A stretch of 64,000 nt of DNA from Vibrio sp. Isolate34. GTDB taxonomy: Bacteria > Pseudomonadota > Gammaproteobacteria > Enterobacterales > Vibrionaceae. The notes under the pieces are model-generated. The model worked only from the letters and a program-made list of their open reading frames with translations. It was not told where the DNA came from and did no database searches. A program made the position numbers and the translations under genes. The stretch spans positions 4,192-68,191 of the forward strand of contig NZ_JAKEUO010000006.1 in the NCBI RefSeq assembly GCF_022397915.1. Reading direction: 5' to 3'. This document shows positions 27,660 to 39,643 of this stretch, piece by piece; the stretch's first letter is position 1; every line of letters starts with the position of its first letter.

Positions 27660-29237
27660 TTATAGTGAGCCAACAAATGTCACCGTTGAGCGCGGAGGCA
27701 CAAGGTAATCGTCTTGTTCTTTTTCTAATTCAACCAACGCCAAATCATGCTGTGCATTGGTAATGTGTGTTGTATAAGTGGCAGAATTAACAACGCCTTC
27801 TAAGTTAATAGAAACACTCTCTACCTTGTCACTCGTATTAACGGCAACAATCACCACTTTATCTTGTGTTGGACTGACATAAGCCGATGCCATCAAGCCA
27901 TCAAGATTGTCTACCCCACTCAGTTCTACACGCTGATAACCCGGGCGAACAAAGCGACTGAAGTTACCGACAGTCCACATCATTTTCGAATCTTCTACCG
28001 TATTGGCTTCTAAAGATGGGTCAATTTTCACCATACCATCTTTGTAATCATATGGCGTCAAACCTAACCACCAATGCCATGCTGAAGCGTTCAAACGAGT
28101 CAGGTCTCGATGCATGATACGTCCCACATGTAACGCATAATCCATATCATCAGCCTCAAAACCATGACCATCAAAGTCACGAGAATAACCGCCACCGCCC
28201 AAGATACTCATTTCACTCATCCAAATTTCTGCACCCGGAGACACATCTTGTAGGTTTCCATATGTCATATCACGCAGCTTGCCTAAACGGTCTGGCCAAG
28301 CGTCAGAAAAGTAGCCATGTACTGAGATTTGGTTACCAATGATGTCTCTAATTTCAGGATCCCCTAACAGTTCATCAATGTAGTTTCGGTACAAGCCAAC
28401 ACCACGAGAATTCATGCCATTAGTTTGAGATGAACCGTCAAAGTTACGCTTATAAGCATCACGAAGTGCTGCTGTGAATTCGACCACTTCACCGCCATCA
28501 ATATGAATGTCGCTACGAATACCCGCTTCGTTCAGCTTTTTATCTAAACTACGGTATACCGCTTTAACTTCTTGCATATTGTAGCGATTGCCTTCTTGAG
28601 TCTGTCCTTCCCATTCCCACGTTGGCTCGTTAATTGGGCTGATGTAATTAACCGGGATCCCTACTTCTTCACTACGTAAGTAGGCCAACACTTCAACCAA
28701 AAAGTCGGAAAATGCATCCACACTTTCAGGTTTAAGGTTAGTAGAGCCTAGGTCATCCGCTGCCGTTGGGTGAGTTAAGCCGTTTTTTGTTAGGTAATGG
28801 GGGGGGCTATTAGAAAACGCGATAAAGTTATCGACACCACGTTGATGAGCCTCTTGCATGAAACGAATTTGTCCTTGCTGCTTAGTCGTGTCTATTGCGC
28901 CACCCGGCTCAGGTACCAATAATTCTGCACGGCGTAATGGATCACGAATAAAGCTACCATCACCTTGCTCGGTACTGCCTGCACCTATATTAAATCGCCA
29001 CGCTGTTAAGCCAATACCATTGTCAGTAGAGAACAATAAATCAGCGAGGTGGTCGATAGCCGCATCGTCCCCTTTTTTCTGCCACTTGTTAATTGTTGGG
29101 TTAATAGACCAAGCATCCGAAGCGCCAAAGCTGTGTATTGTTTGTTTGGTATTTTCAATTTCCACATCTAGTGTTTGGGCATAACTCGGCACTGACAGTA
29201 TTGATGCGACTGCCATTGATAATAATATTTTTCTCAT
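27660..29237 (-). CDS. GH30 family glycoside hydrolase, probable endo-beta-1,6-galactanase
   Basis: A 525-aa secreted enzyme with signal peptide MRKILLSMAVASILSVPSYA. The (beta/alpha)8 domain has the acid/base Glu204 in SPINEPTWEWEGQTQEG and the probable nucleophile Glu342 in EIWMSEMSILG. A C-terminal beta-domain follows (VVIVAVNTSDKVESVSINLEG). The NEPTWxWEGxxQEG form is typical of GH30 enzymes that cut beta-1,6-galactan, though other GH30 activities are possible. It is the last gene of the lacZ-symporter-channel-GH30 operon. It probably acts in the periplasm or outside the cell to make oligosaccharides for the channel and symporter. Confidence 0.82.
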   Translation of the reverse strand: MRKILLSMAVASILSVPSYAQTLDVEIENTKQTIHSFGASDAWSINPTINKWQKKGDDAAIDHLADLLFSTDNGIGLTAWRFNIGAGSTEQGDGSFIRDPLRRAELLVPEPGGAIDTTKQQGQIRFMQEAHQRGVDNFIAFSNSPPHYLTKNGLTHPTAADDLGSTNLKPESVDAFSDFLVEVLAYLRSEEVGIPVNYISPINEPTWEWEGQTQEGNRYNMQEVKAVYRSLDKKLNEAGIRSDIHIDGGEVVEFTAALRDAYKRNFDGSSQTNGMNSRGVGLYRNYIDELLGDPEIRDIIGNQISVHGYFSDAWPDRLGKLRDMTYGNLQDVSPGAEIWMSEMSILGGGGYSRDFDGHGFEADDMDYALHVGRIMHRDLTRLNASAWHWWLGLTPYDYKDGMVKIDPSLEANTVEDSKMMWTVGNFSRFVRPGYQRVELSGVDNLDGLMASAYVSPTQDKVVIVAVNTSDKVESVSINLEGVVNSATYTTHITNAQHDLALVELEKEQDDYLVPPRSTVTFVGSL

Positions 29238-29297
29238 TTCACATCTCGATATTATTAATTTAATAATCGTATAGATTTAGGATATATTCAGGATTAA

Positions 29298-30254
29298 TTA
29301 GAAAGAACGGCGATATCCAAGTTTCACAAAGAAATAATCATCTTCCCATTGATTTTGGTTCCAATCCTGCTCAAAGTTTTCTTTGTCTTCAGTTTGGTAA
29401 TAGGTTTCGAATACAAACTTAGACTTATCATCTATTTTGTAATCACCCCAGAAGCCCGCTCGAATTCGCAGTTCGTCTTTATCACCGTAATCAACACTCT
29501 CTGCATTTCGGTAGAAGGTATAACGCACAAATGGCGTTATAGTCAGGTCATTGAATGTTTGTGTATAGTTCATACGCACTTGCCACTCTACGCGCTTTTC
29601 TTCTTCCCAAGCACGGTTATCCCCTTCGAACTCACTTTGCTTACTAACTTCACTATATAACGTTAGTTGCAATGTTTTGTCGTAAGCTAAACGAGAGCGA
29701 ACACCAAAATCTATCTCGTGATAGTAATCAGTATAGCTGGTTCTTAGGTCGTTGTTAGCTTCATCCTGACAACCATTTTGGCCGACACAGTCTTCACCAC
29801 GAGGGCGATTTCTAACACCAACGGGGGCTATAAAGCCATCAAGGATTAAGTCATGGTCTTCTGCTAGATAATACGCCATATTGTTATAAAATCGATATTC
29901 AGTGCGGCGTGTATCATTCGCGTACATTTCATTGCGAATTTGGAACTTAGGTCCCCACCAAAAGTCTTTGTAACCCTCGGACCAACCGATCGCGACATCC
30001 TGTCGAGAACGGTCATTCCAGGTGCGCTCTTCACTTTCAATCATATGACGGTAGCTGAAGTTAGCGTACAAAAACATGGATGAATCTTCGATTGGATTAA
30101 ACTCCATAGCTATGTACGGCATGGTATTCGAGCGTTGCTCTTGGTCACCCCAGTTCTCATACTCATTACCTAGCTCGATATAACCAGCCATGGTCGATGA
30201 AGAAAAAGCAAGCGCGGAGCACATTAAATAAGATGCCTTATTATTTAATTTCAT
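29298..30254 (-). CDS. Oligosaccharide outer-membrane channel (KdgM/OmpG-like)
   Basis: A 318-aa outer-membrane protein with signal peptide MKLNNKASYLMCSALAFSSSTMA. Alternating aromatic and charged strands (YIELGNEYENWG, SMFLYANFSYRH, ITPFVRYTFYRNAE, KFVFETYYQTED) end in the canonical terminal Phe of YRRSF. The size and acidic, aromatic character fit monomeric sugar channels of the KdgM/OmpG type, such as GanL in the Dickeya galactan system. It lies between the symporter and GH30 genes with short gaps, so it should pass galacto-oligosaccharides. Family assignment is by overall character. Confidence 0.75.
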   Translation of the reverse strand: MKLNNKASYLMCSALAFSSSTMAGYIELGNEYENWGDQEQRSNTMPYIAMEFNPIEDSSMFLYANFSYRHMIESEERTWNDRSRQDVAIGWSEGYKDFWWGPKFQIRNEMYANDTRRTEYRFYNNMAYYLAEDHDLILDGFIAPVGVRNRPRGEDCVGQNGCQDEANNDLRTSYTDYYHEIDFGVRSRLAYDKTLQLTLYSEVSKQSEFEGDNRAWEEEKRVEWQVRMNYTQTFNDLTITPFVRYTFYRNAESVDYGDKDELRIRAGFWGDYKIDDKSKFVFETYYQTEDKENFEQDWNQNQWEDDYFFVKLGYRRSF

Positions 30255-30279
30255 TGTTAACCTTTATTATTGGATATAA

Positions 30280-31632
30280 TTATGTAGAAGAAATCTCTTT
30301 TAAAACCATATTTTGATATTCACCATTCAAGCGATATGTTTTTTGATAAATATAAGCGCTAAGTAATACTAATAATGTAGGAATACCAACCATTAACGCT
30401 CTTAGACCTAATATAGTTTCTTCACTCTGCTCAATATTAGGAACATAACCCACTGCGGTTAATCCAATGCCGACAAAGAAGCCTGAAAGCGCACCTGCAA
30501 ATTTAACTAGCATGGTTTGAATAGAGAAAATAATACTTTCACTGCGGTGCCCTGTTTTGTATTCTCCATAATCGACTACGTCAGCTAACATCACTGTCGA
30601 TAGGCCGTTTGATAAACCACCACCAAATTTGAGCGCTGCACCAGCAATACCGACTAAGATGCCGTTTTCAGGAGCGAAAATGCCCGTTAGAACAAGAATT
30701 AAGCTACACAGCAGCGGGAACAGACATGCTACCAGCCACATAAACTTTCGGTTGATTAAGTTACAAAGCTTAGGGAACAAAAACACGCCAGCAATTTCAG
30801 CCATACCAGATACTAAAGCGAACATTGGGAACAAATCTTCACGCCCAATTGCGTAACTGAAGTAATAGATAGCAAAGCCGCCAACCAACTGAATAGCGAT
30901 ATTGAACGTTAGCACTACGCCAATTAGTGACTTCAATTGATCATTTTTGCCAATAATGTCTTTTACATCTTTGAACGTGAATTTGTCTGTAGATACACGC
31001 TTATCTTTAATGCGTTCCTTGACGTTAAAGAACGTAATCAACGCGCTCGCTATGAATGCCGCGATAATTGCCAAGCTCAGATATACAAACCCAGAACCCT
31101 TGTCTTCACCACCAAAGAAACCAACTAAATACAGTCCGTACGTCCCCATTAGTGTCCATGCACAACTAGCAAACAGACGGGGCCAAACCACTAATTTTTC
31201 ACGCTCAACGCGCTTTGAAGACATTGAAGGAATCATTGACCAGTAAGGAATGTCCATGATTGTGTAAGTTACACCCCATAGAATATACGTGACCGTTGCG
31301 TACACATACACCATATTCCCTTCAATATTATGGGTGTTAAATACCAACAATAAGAATACCGAATTGACGAGCGTACCTATCACAATCCAAGGTCGAAACT
31401 TACCAAAACGAGTTCGAGTGTTATCAACAATCATGCCCATAACAGGATCTGTCACTGCATCAACAAATCGCGCGACAAGAAATAGCGTACCAACGAAGGC
31501 GGCAGAAATACCAACCACATCGGTGTAATAGAACATAAGAAAAATGTAAATAATGGAACAAGCGAAGTCTTTTCCCAGCGCACCAAGGCCGTAAGAAAAT
31601 TTTGTTTTTATCGATATACTACCTTCAGACAT
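30280..31632 (-). CDS. GPH-family galactoside:cation symporter (MelB-like)
   Basis: A 450-aa twelve-helix transporter of the glycoside-pentoside-hexuronide family. The family signature is complete: RFVDAVTDPVMGMIVDNTRTRFGKFRPWIVIGT, with the Asp pair that binds sodium and sugar in MelB. Next come YTIMDIPYWSMIPSMS and LADVVDYGEYKTGHRSESIIFS, also typical. It would import galactosides with Na+ or H+. The start is 82 bp after the lacZ stop, and the channel gene follows in 25 bp, so they share an operon. Confidence 0.92.
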   Translation of the reverse strand: MSEGSISIKTKFSYGLGALGKDFACSIIYIFLMFYYTDVVGISAAFVGTLFLVARFVDAVTDPVMGMIVDNTRTRFGKFRPWIVIGTLVNSVFLLLVFNTHNIEGNMVYVYATVTYILWGVTYTIMDIPYWSMIPSMSSKRVEREKLVVWPRLFASCAWTLMGTYGLYLVGFFGGEDKGSGFVYLSLAIIAAFIASALITFFNVKERIKDKRVSTDKFTFKDVKDIIGKNDQLKSLIGVVLTFNIAIQLVGGFAIYYFSYAIGREDLFPMFALVSGMAEIAGVFLFPKLCNLINRKFMWLVACLFPLLCSLILVLTGIFAPENGILVGIAGAALKFGGGLSNGLSTVMLADVVDYGEYKTGHRSESIIFSIQTMLVKFAGALSGFFVGIGLTAVGYVPNIEQSEETILGLRALMVGIPTLLVLLSAYIYQKTYRLNGEYQNMVLKEISST

Positions 31633-31714
31633 ATAAGGCTCCTTAGCCTTTGTAGTTAAAATAATTCAGAGTTCAGAGGGTGGCTCACCCCTCAATGGAG
31701 GTGAGCTCAAGTTG

Positions 31715-34831
<3,117 letters not shown>

Positions 34832-34843
34832 TTAAAGCCACAG

Positions 34844-34865
34844 TAATTGTAACCGGTTACAATTA
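34844..34865. promoter_or_regulatory. Perfect 22-bp palindrome, LacI/GalR-type operator
   Basis: The sequence TAATTGTAACC-GGTTACAATTA is a perfect inverted repeat with a central CG, the hallmark of LacI-family operators (compare the GalR site TGTAAACGGTTACA). It lies 43-64 bp before the lacZ ATG and can overlap the -10 region (TACAAT). The LacI-family gene at the other end of the cluster is the likely binder. Confidence 0.8.
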
Positions 34866-35059
34866 GAGCCAAAAATACCCACTCCATCTAAACCTCACAC
34901 TCTCTTAAGCACTTTATCCTACAAATACTACAATTTAGATGCTTAAATGAAATTTAACACCACTAAAATCCAAAAAAAAGGGTTAACATCGAAACCAGTT
35001 CATTCACTAAACCCATACATCAACTAGGTGCTATGCAGTAAAGTTAAGATGCATTTGTA

Positions 35060-35122
35060 ATTACATATAAAATACCTGTATTACACGTCATGTTACAGTG
35101 TTCGTTACAGATGGTGTTACAG
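35060..35122. repeat. 12-bp-spaced direct repeats of GTTACAG
   Basis: GTTACAG occurs at 35092, 35104 and 35116, exactly 12 bp apart. A weaker copy (ATTACAC) lies 12 bp before, at 35080, and another ATTACA at 35060. A CGTGAGAGTCACG palindrome (35179-35191) and a CAACTT/AAGTTG hairpin (35194-35210) follow. The region between the lacZ start and the chitinase terminator has no gene, so this may be a regulator binding array. Confidence 0.6.
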
Positions 35123-35271
35123 TAACTATTTATAGTATTTGCACCGCACGTTACTTTAATCGTTCATAGATCATTTACCGTGAGAGTCACGTTCAACTTC
35201 GGTAAAGTTGGTTAAATTTATAGCGAAGCTCACACCTTTTTAGGTTGCTTTATAGATTTCAAATTCCCCAA

Positions 35272-35303
35272 ATAAAAAAAGAGAGGCACGATCGCCTCTC
35301 TTT
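35272..35303 (-). terminator. Terminator of the chitinase gene
   Basis: On the minus strand AGAGAGGC and GCCTCTCT pair around a 6-base loop, followed by a run of seven T. It is 42 bp after the chitinase stop. Confidence 0.9.
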
Positions 35304-35344
35304 GATCATTTACTTTATGCCACTAAGTCTACTAAGTTAGTAGA

Positions 35345-37534
35345 TTAAAGCTTTGTCCAAGCATCTTGCCAATATTGGCTATCTCCTGGAGTATAAGATG
35401 CGCTTGCACACCACGCTGTGTATGGCCAAGGCTTACATTCGTATAAGCCATTGTCACTGCCTACTACAATATCGCCCGCTTCGTAATTCGTTCCGGCTTC
35501 ATATGGAGGGTAGTTACCCGGAGGAGGTGTTGTGCCGCCCTCTTCTTTTACCGAGAACGAGTTATCTACCATCACCATTTCACCGTCAGTCGCTTTACCA
35601 ACGACTTCAAGCTTGTATTGGCCTTCGGCTACATCGTACATGTCCATTGTGATTGCACGGCTGTCAGTTAGGTTAACTTTCGTCTGCTCAACTACAGTAC
35701 CTGCGCTGTTAATCACCATCGCTGTTACATCTAACGCTTCGTTTGATATCAGTGTGAACTCTAAATGTACATTGCCGTTATCCAGTACATATTCCGACTT
35801 AAGGCCAGTTACGTTTAGCTCTAGATCGCCACCTGGGTCTGGGTTACCGCCACATGAGCTGTCTGATGCTTTGCTCCAAACGCCCCACTCACCGGTTGTT
35901 CCCGGCTCTTCGCCGCGAGTGTACCAACCTGCGTCCCACGTTGCTCCGTCATGTGATACTTGGTCACCTTCAACATACACGGTGTTAGCATCCCATGCAG
36001 GCGCACAGTTAGAACCATCAGTCACAGACACTTTACGCTCTGCAGTTACAGTTTGGTTAGCGCTATCTGTTACACGATATACCAGCGTGTAGTTGCCAAT
36101 TTCATTCACATCGACACTACCCGTGTGTGTTATAGAACTGGTTAGGTCACCATCTTCTGCGTCATTAGCAGTCACACCAGCCATTGGGTCAAATGCAGTA
36201 CCAAGTATGACTGTTGTATCCGATACGCCATCGAAGACTGGTTTCTGGCTGTAAACCTCTACCGTTCTTGCTTTGGTTGTCTCATTGTTGTCGCTGTCTT
36301 TCACACGGTAAGTCAGAACATAAGTACCGATAACACTGGTTTCAACGTAACCTTCAACATCAATAGATGATGTTAAGTCGCCATCTTCTTTATCTGTTGC
36401 TGTAACACCTTCCATTGGGTCGAAAGCCGTTCCATGCAGAATGCGCGAGTTCTCAACACCTTTCAGTACGGGTTCACCTTCAACTGGTGGGGGTGTCACT
36501 TGACCATGAACAAACGGGCCGTAGTCTTTAATAAACTGTTCGTTGTATTGCTGACCGTTCTTGTTAGTGCCCATGTCCCAGTTGATAGACCACGTCATCA
36601 CACCACGCAAAGGCTGACCTTGCGCCGTTAGGCTATCGAACGCGTCGTACAAATCTTGTGGCTCTTGAACAAAGCCGGTTGCAGCTGCATCGATACTTGA
36701 AGGGATACCAAACACAAGTTTGTCGTGTGGGATCTTGTGGAAGCCACGCGTACCGTTGATTAGAGAATCAGAAATGTAATAGATGAACTCTTCTTTTAAC
36801 GCATCATTGTTTTGAGCGATCCAACCGACACCTTCAACCCAGATACCATCGCCACCTTGGTTGTAAAACTGTGGGTTAATCCAGTCGTAGTAACCTTCTA
36901 GATTGTCGATGTAAGGTACGTATTTTCCGCCCGTCGTAAGATACGGGAACTCAGGCGCCATAGTAATAAGGAAGTTTTTACCTTCAGCACGGTAGTGATC
37001 TTTCACTAGCTTAAGCGCATCTGGAATTACGGTTTGGTTGTTTGCTGCTGTTACTGCCGCTTGCTCAAGGTCGATATCAAGACCATCAAAGCCGTAGCGT
37101 TCAGTAAGTCGAATGATCTCATCAGCAAAGGCTCTTTCGTCACCAGTTTCTAGCTCTACGTGTGCATCTGCACCACCCAGCGCTATCAGTACAGAGCGAC
37201 CTTGCTTGTTGAGCTCAGAGATTTGGTCAATAAATTGTTCTTCTGAAAGCCCGATGGTTGGGTCCAGTTTAAAAGTTGGGATTCGACCATCAGCCACGTC
37301 GTAAACCTTCATGAATGAGACATTCACAATGTTGTACATTGGGTTCACTTCGTCCAGTGTCACACATGGCGCATTACCGCCTTGGTAACCACCACCGTCA
37401 CACCAGTTGTGCCAATAACCCACCACGACACCAGAATCTGGATTTGTCATATCTGAACCATTCGCATAAACAGCGCCAGACATAGCCGCCATACCGACCG
37501 ATACTGCTAATTGTAGAGCTTTACGTTTCAACAT
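35345..37534 (-). CDS. Secreted multidomain GH18 chitinase
   Basis: A 729-aa extracellular chitinase. Signal peptide MLKRKALQLAVSVGMAAMSGAVYA is followed by the GH18 barrel, with the catalytic motif DGLDIDLE (acid Glu157 from this start) and GVMTWSINWDMG near its end. Then come two similar Ig-like repeats (GTAFDPMEGVTATDKEDGDLTSSI and GTAFDPMAGVTANDAEDGDLTSSI), a chitin-binding CBM5/12 module (WDANTVYVEGDQVSHDGATWDAGWY), a linker domain, and a second CBM5-like module (YEAGTNYEAGDIVVGSDNGLYECKPWPYTAWC). It is fitted to crystalline chitin. I used the Met with the signal peptide rather than the one 11 codons earlier. It is monocistronic. Confidence 0.93.
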   Translation of the reverse strand: MLKRKALQLAVSVGMAAMSGAVYANGSDMTNPDSGVVVGYWHNWCDGGGYQGGNAPCVTLDEVNPMYNIVNVSFMKVYDVADGRIPTFKLDPTIGLSEEQFIDQISELNKQGRSVLIALGGADAHVELETGDERAFADEIIRLTERYGFDGLDIDLEQAAVTAANNQTVIPDALKLVKDHYRAEGKNFLITMAPEFPYLTTGGKYVPYIDNLEGYYDWINPQFYNQGGDGIWVEGVGWIAQNNDALKEEFIYYISDSLINGTRGFHKIPHDKLVFGIPSSIDAAATGFVQEPQDLYDAFDSLTAQGQPLRGVMTWSINWDMGTNKNGQQYNEQFIKDYGPFVHGQVTPPPVEGEPVLKGVENSRILHGTAFDPMEGVTATDKEDGDLTSSIDVEGYVETSVIGTYVLTYRVKDSDNNETTKARTVEVYSQKPVFDGVSDTTVILGTAFDPMAGVTANDAEDGDLTSSITHTGSVDVNEIGNYTLVYRVTDSANQTVTAERKVSVTDGSNCAPAWDANTVYVEGDQVSHDGATWDAGWYTRGEEPGTTGEWGVWSKASDSSCGGNPDPGGDLELNVTGLKSEYVLDNGNVHLEFTLISNEALDVTAMVINSAGTVVEQTKVNLTDSRAITMDMYDVAEGQYKLEVVGKATDGEMVMVDNSFSVKEEGGTTPPPGNYPPYEAGTNYEAGDIVVGSDNGLYECKPWPYTAWCASASYTPGDSQYWQDAWTKL

Positions 37535-37768
37535 TAGTCCCACTTCCTTACTCAACAGCTGTGCCAATCACAACCGAACCAATTCATTTTAGCCATGAAT
37601 ATTTATAGATAAGTAATGGAATTTATAGGAAAAGATGACCTTTGATTTAACTTGTGATTTTAAGTCACAGATTGAATATTAGAATCAATATGATTTTGAC
37701 TTTTCATTCAAATTGAAATGCTAAAAGTAGATATTTATCGCTCGAATCATATATCAGGAAAATAAATT

Positions 37769-37803
37769 AAGTCACTTAATTCACTGAGGTAATTAAGTGA
37801 CTT
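37769..37803. repeat. Perfect 13-bp inverted repeat upstream of the chitinase
   Basis: AAGTCACTTAATT pairs exactly with AATTAAGTGACTT around a 9-base spacer. On the minus strand a T-rich stretch (TTAATTTATTTT) follows, so it may end transcription from the DHH gene, although it is about 220 bp past its stop. It could also be an operator about 240 bp before the chitinase. The rest of this 490-bp gap is AT-rich with no gene seen. Confidence 0.55.
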
Positions 37804-38023
37804 CTAAAATAATCCAATAGGTGAAAATGTTGAGTTGAAAAATAAAAACCAACCTTCGCAGAGCCCGCTATCACTGGCGATAAGAAGTTTGCATTGCGAG
37901 TGATATCACTAAAATCAATGAGCATCAATAGCTTAAAATATGCTAAAGGTTTTGGTCAGGAATTGAAGTTTAAAGTAATAAAGCATACTTTTTGGCGGTT
38001 TAAATCTTAAACTTTCAGGCTAT

Positions 38024-39019
38024 TCATTCGCCAAAAGATGAATAATAAGTCTCAATTTTTGAAATAAAATTCATCTTATTATTTTCATTAAGCTGATTAA
38101 TACCAGCTGCGGCTTTTCTCCCACCACCCGTATCAAAACTAGAGCAAATTTCGTCAGCACCCGTTCTATTAGATAGCGGCGCTCGCAAACTCACAGTATA
38201 AGATTCGCCATCTTGATTTTTGGTTAACACGGCTTGCGCTCGATCTGGATCTTGATTAACGATTTCATTGCCAAAGACACCACTAATACGCCTTGCCCAA
38301 GTTTCCCCTGGCAACTCAAACACTCGTGCGACGTCACTCTCGTAGATTGGGCTTAGGTTTGATAATTGTTGGTTGTCAGTTTGATAAGCGGCACGAAGTT
38401 GATAAAACACGGAGTCTTTATCATCCAAGAGATCAAACGGGTTCGAATATTGATAAAGAGCTTGGTAAAGCTCAGTTGGCGTGAAGTGCAAATCACTTAA
38501 CGACGAGCCATAGCCGTTGTAATTAATGAGCGTACCCAGTTCTTCTAAAAAGTCAGTTTGAGATTGGTCAAAGCCACTAGATGTTGCTAGTCGTGTCGCT
38601 ACCGCTTTTAAGTTATCACCAAATGCCGCCGCGATTGCCCATGCAACATACTCACCCTTTAGCTTTTGGTTGATTAACAAACTGGTGCAACATTCCGGAG
38701 CTGTGTTAATCAGCGTATCAAGGTACTTAGACTTAGGTATATCTCCCGTGCGGTGGTGGTCGCAGTAGAACACCTCTATATCGTCGTCGAGTAACGACTG
38801 TAATGCAGGTAAGTTCTTCTCCATCGACACATCCAACACAGTGACAAAGTGTACGCTCGCGTGATCGTCTTGTTCTTCGATTTGGGACACGGCTTGAGAA
38901 ACCAACTTAACATCACGCTTTACGCCAGTAATGAGCACGCTCTCTTTTGGCTCTTTTAAGCGCAATTGCAGTAAGGCGATAATGCCGTCTGCATCTCCAT
39001 TGAATACGTCGTAATGCAT
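38024..39019 (-). CDS. DHH/DHHA1-family phosphoesterase
   Basis: A 331-aa phosphoesterase of the DHH superfamily. Motifs in order: FNGDADGI near residue 7, the VLDVS segment, the family motif CDHHRTG, and a DHHA1-type C-terminal GGGRKAAAGI. Such enzymes cut small phosphodiesters (oligo-RNA, cyclic dinucleotide products) or polyphosphate. The substrate here is unknown. It is monocistronic, divergent from the 79-aa gene that follows. Confidence 0.85.
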   Translation of the reverse strand: MHYDVFNGDADGIIALLQLRLKEPKESVLITGVKRDVKLVSQAVSQIEEQDDHASVHFVTVLDVSMEKNLPALQSLLDDDIEVFYCDHHRTGDIPKSKYLDTLINTAPECCTSLLINQKLKGEYVAWAIAAAFGDNLKAVATRLATSSGFDQSQTDFLEELGTLINYNGYGSSLSDLHFTPTELYQALYQYSNPFDLLDDKDSVFYQLRAAYQTDNQQLSNLSPIYESDVARVFELPGETWARRISGVFGNEIVNQDPDRAQAVLTKNQDGESYTVSLRAPLSNRTGADEICSSFDTGGGRKAAAGINQLNENNKMNFISKIETYYSSFGE

Positions 39020-39183
39020 GTTGTTCCTCTTCCTATAGATTTAACCGCTTGCTAGAAACGCGCCAATTTGTTCATGTGTTCGACAGTCTGTCATTATTTT
39101 AGTTATATTTCACAGATACTTAAGTCTATTTTGGAATGCCTTATTCTCATTAGATTCAAAAGATAAACATATTAATAATATTG

Positions 39184-39199
39184 TATGATTTATATCACA
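39184..39199. promoter_or_regulatory. CRP-like site before the 79-aa gene
   Basis: TATGA-TTTATA-TCACA matches the CRP consensus TGTGA-N6-TCACA at nine of ten positions. Its centre is 67 bp before the ATG at 39259, a fitting place for activation. It could also influence the divergent DHH gene. Confidence 0.45.
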
Positions 39200-39258
39200 G
39201 TAAAAGCACATAAAAACATTATAAAATAAGCGCCTCCCACTTAATGATAAAGAGACGA

Positions 39259-39498
39259 ATGAACACTACCACCACTCTTGTTTATGACACTTTGAAAAGC
39301 CTTGCTGCTCACGCTCCTGAGCAACATGCCGAGATTCGCCAGCGTTTATATGAGCAGTTGAGCCTGCCATTTAACAAGCAGCTCTCGTTATACGCTAATG
39401 TGCTTGGTCCTATCAGCTCAGGTAAGTTAGCGGGATGCGACAATATTGATAAAGCGGTTGAACTGGCACTGGATGTGCTGGAAGGCCGAAATAAGTAA
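39259..39498 (+). CDS. Conserved hypothetical protein, 79 aa
   Basis: A small helical protein, MNTTTTLVYDTLKSLAAHAPEQHAEIRQRLYEQLSLPFNKQLSLYANVLG..., with no signal or membrane segment. I chose the Met at 39259 because AGAGACG precedes it; an ATG five codons earlier has no ribosome-binding site. It has its own CRP-like site and a strong terminator, so it is a real gene. I do not know its function. Confidence 0.75.
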   Translation: MNTTTTLVYDTLKSLAAHAPEQHAEIRQRLYEQLSLPFNKQLSLYANVLGPISSGKLAGCDNIDKAVELALDVLEGRNK

Positions 39499-39521
39499 TA
39501 CCCCTTTAAATACCTAATATC

Positions 39522-39559
39522 ACGGCCCAGCTCTTCCCCCAGATCGGGCCGTTTTTTTA
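39522..39559 (+). terminator. Terminator of the 79-aa gene
   Basis: ACGGCCC pairs with GGGCCGT across a 17-base loop and is followed by seven T. Confidence 0.88.
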
Positions 39560-39591
39560 TTCTTGTCTTTTATCTATATGAATTTCAGGCA

Positions 39592-39620
39592 CAAAAAAGG
39601 CGCAGATGAGCCGCGCCTTT
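39592..39620 (-). terminator. Terminator of the chemoreceptor gene
   Basis: On the minus strand AAAGGCGC pairs with GCGCCTTT, then T6 and GTGCC. The flank beyond the T-run is identical to that of the tRNA terminator at 60743. Confidence 0.85.
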
Positions 39621-39643
39621 GGTTTTAGTTAGTTCTATATGGT

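Noticed and set aside
35532..36092. 186-codon frame antisense to the chitinase
   Set aside because: Shadow of the Thr/Ser-rich domains of the chitinase; no start signals.
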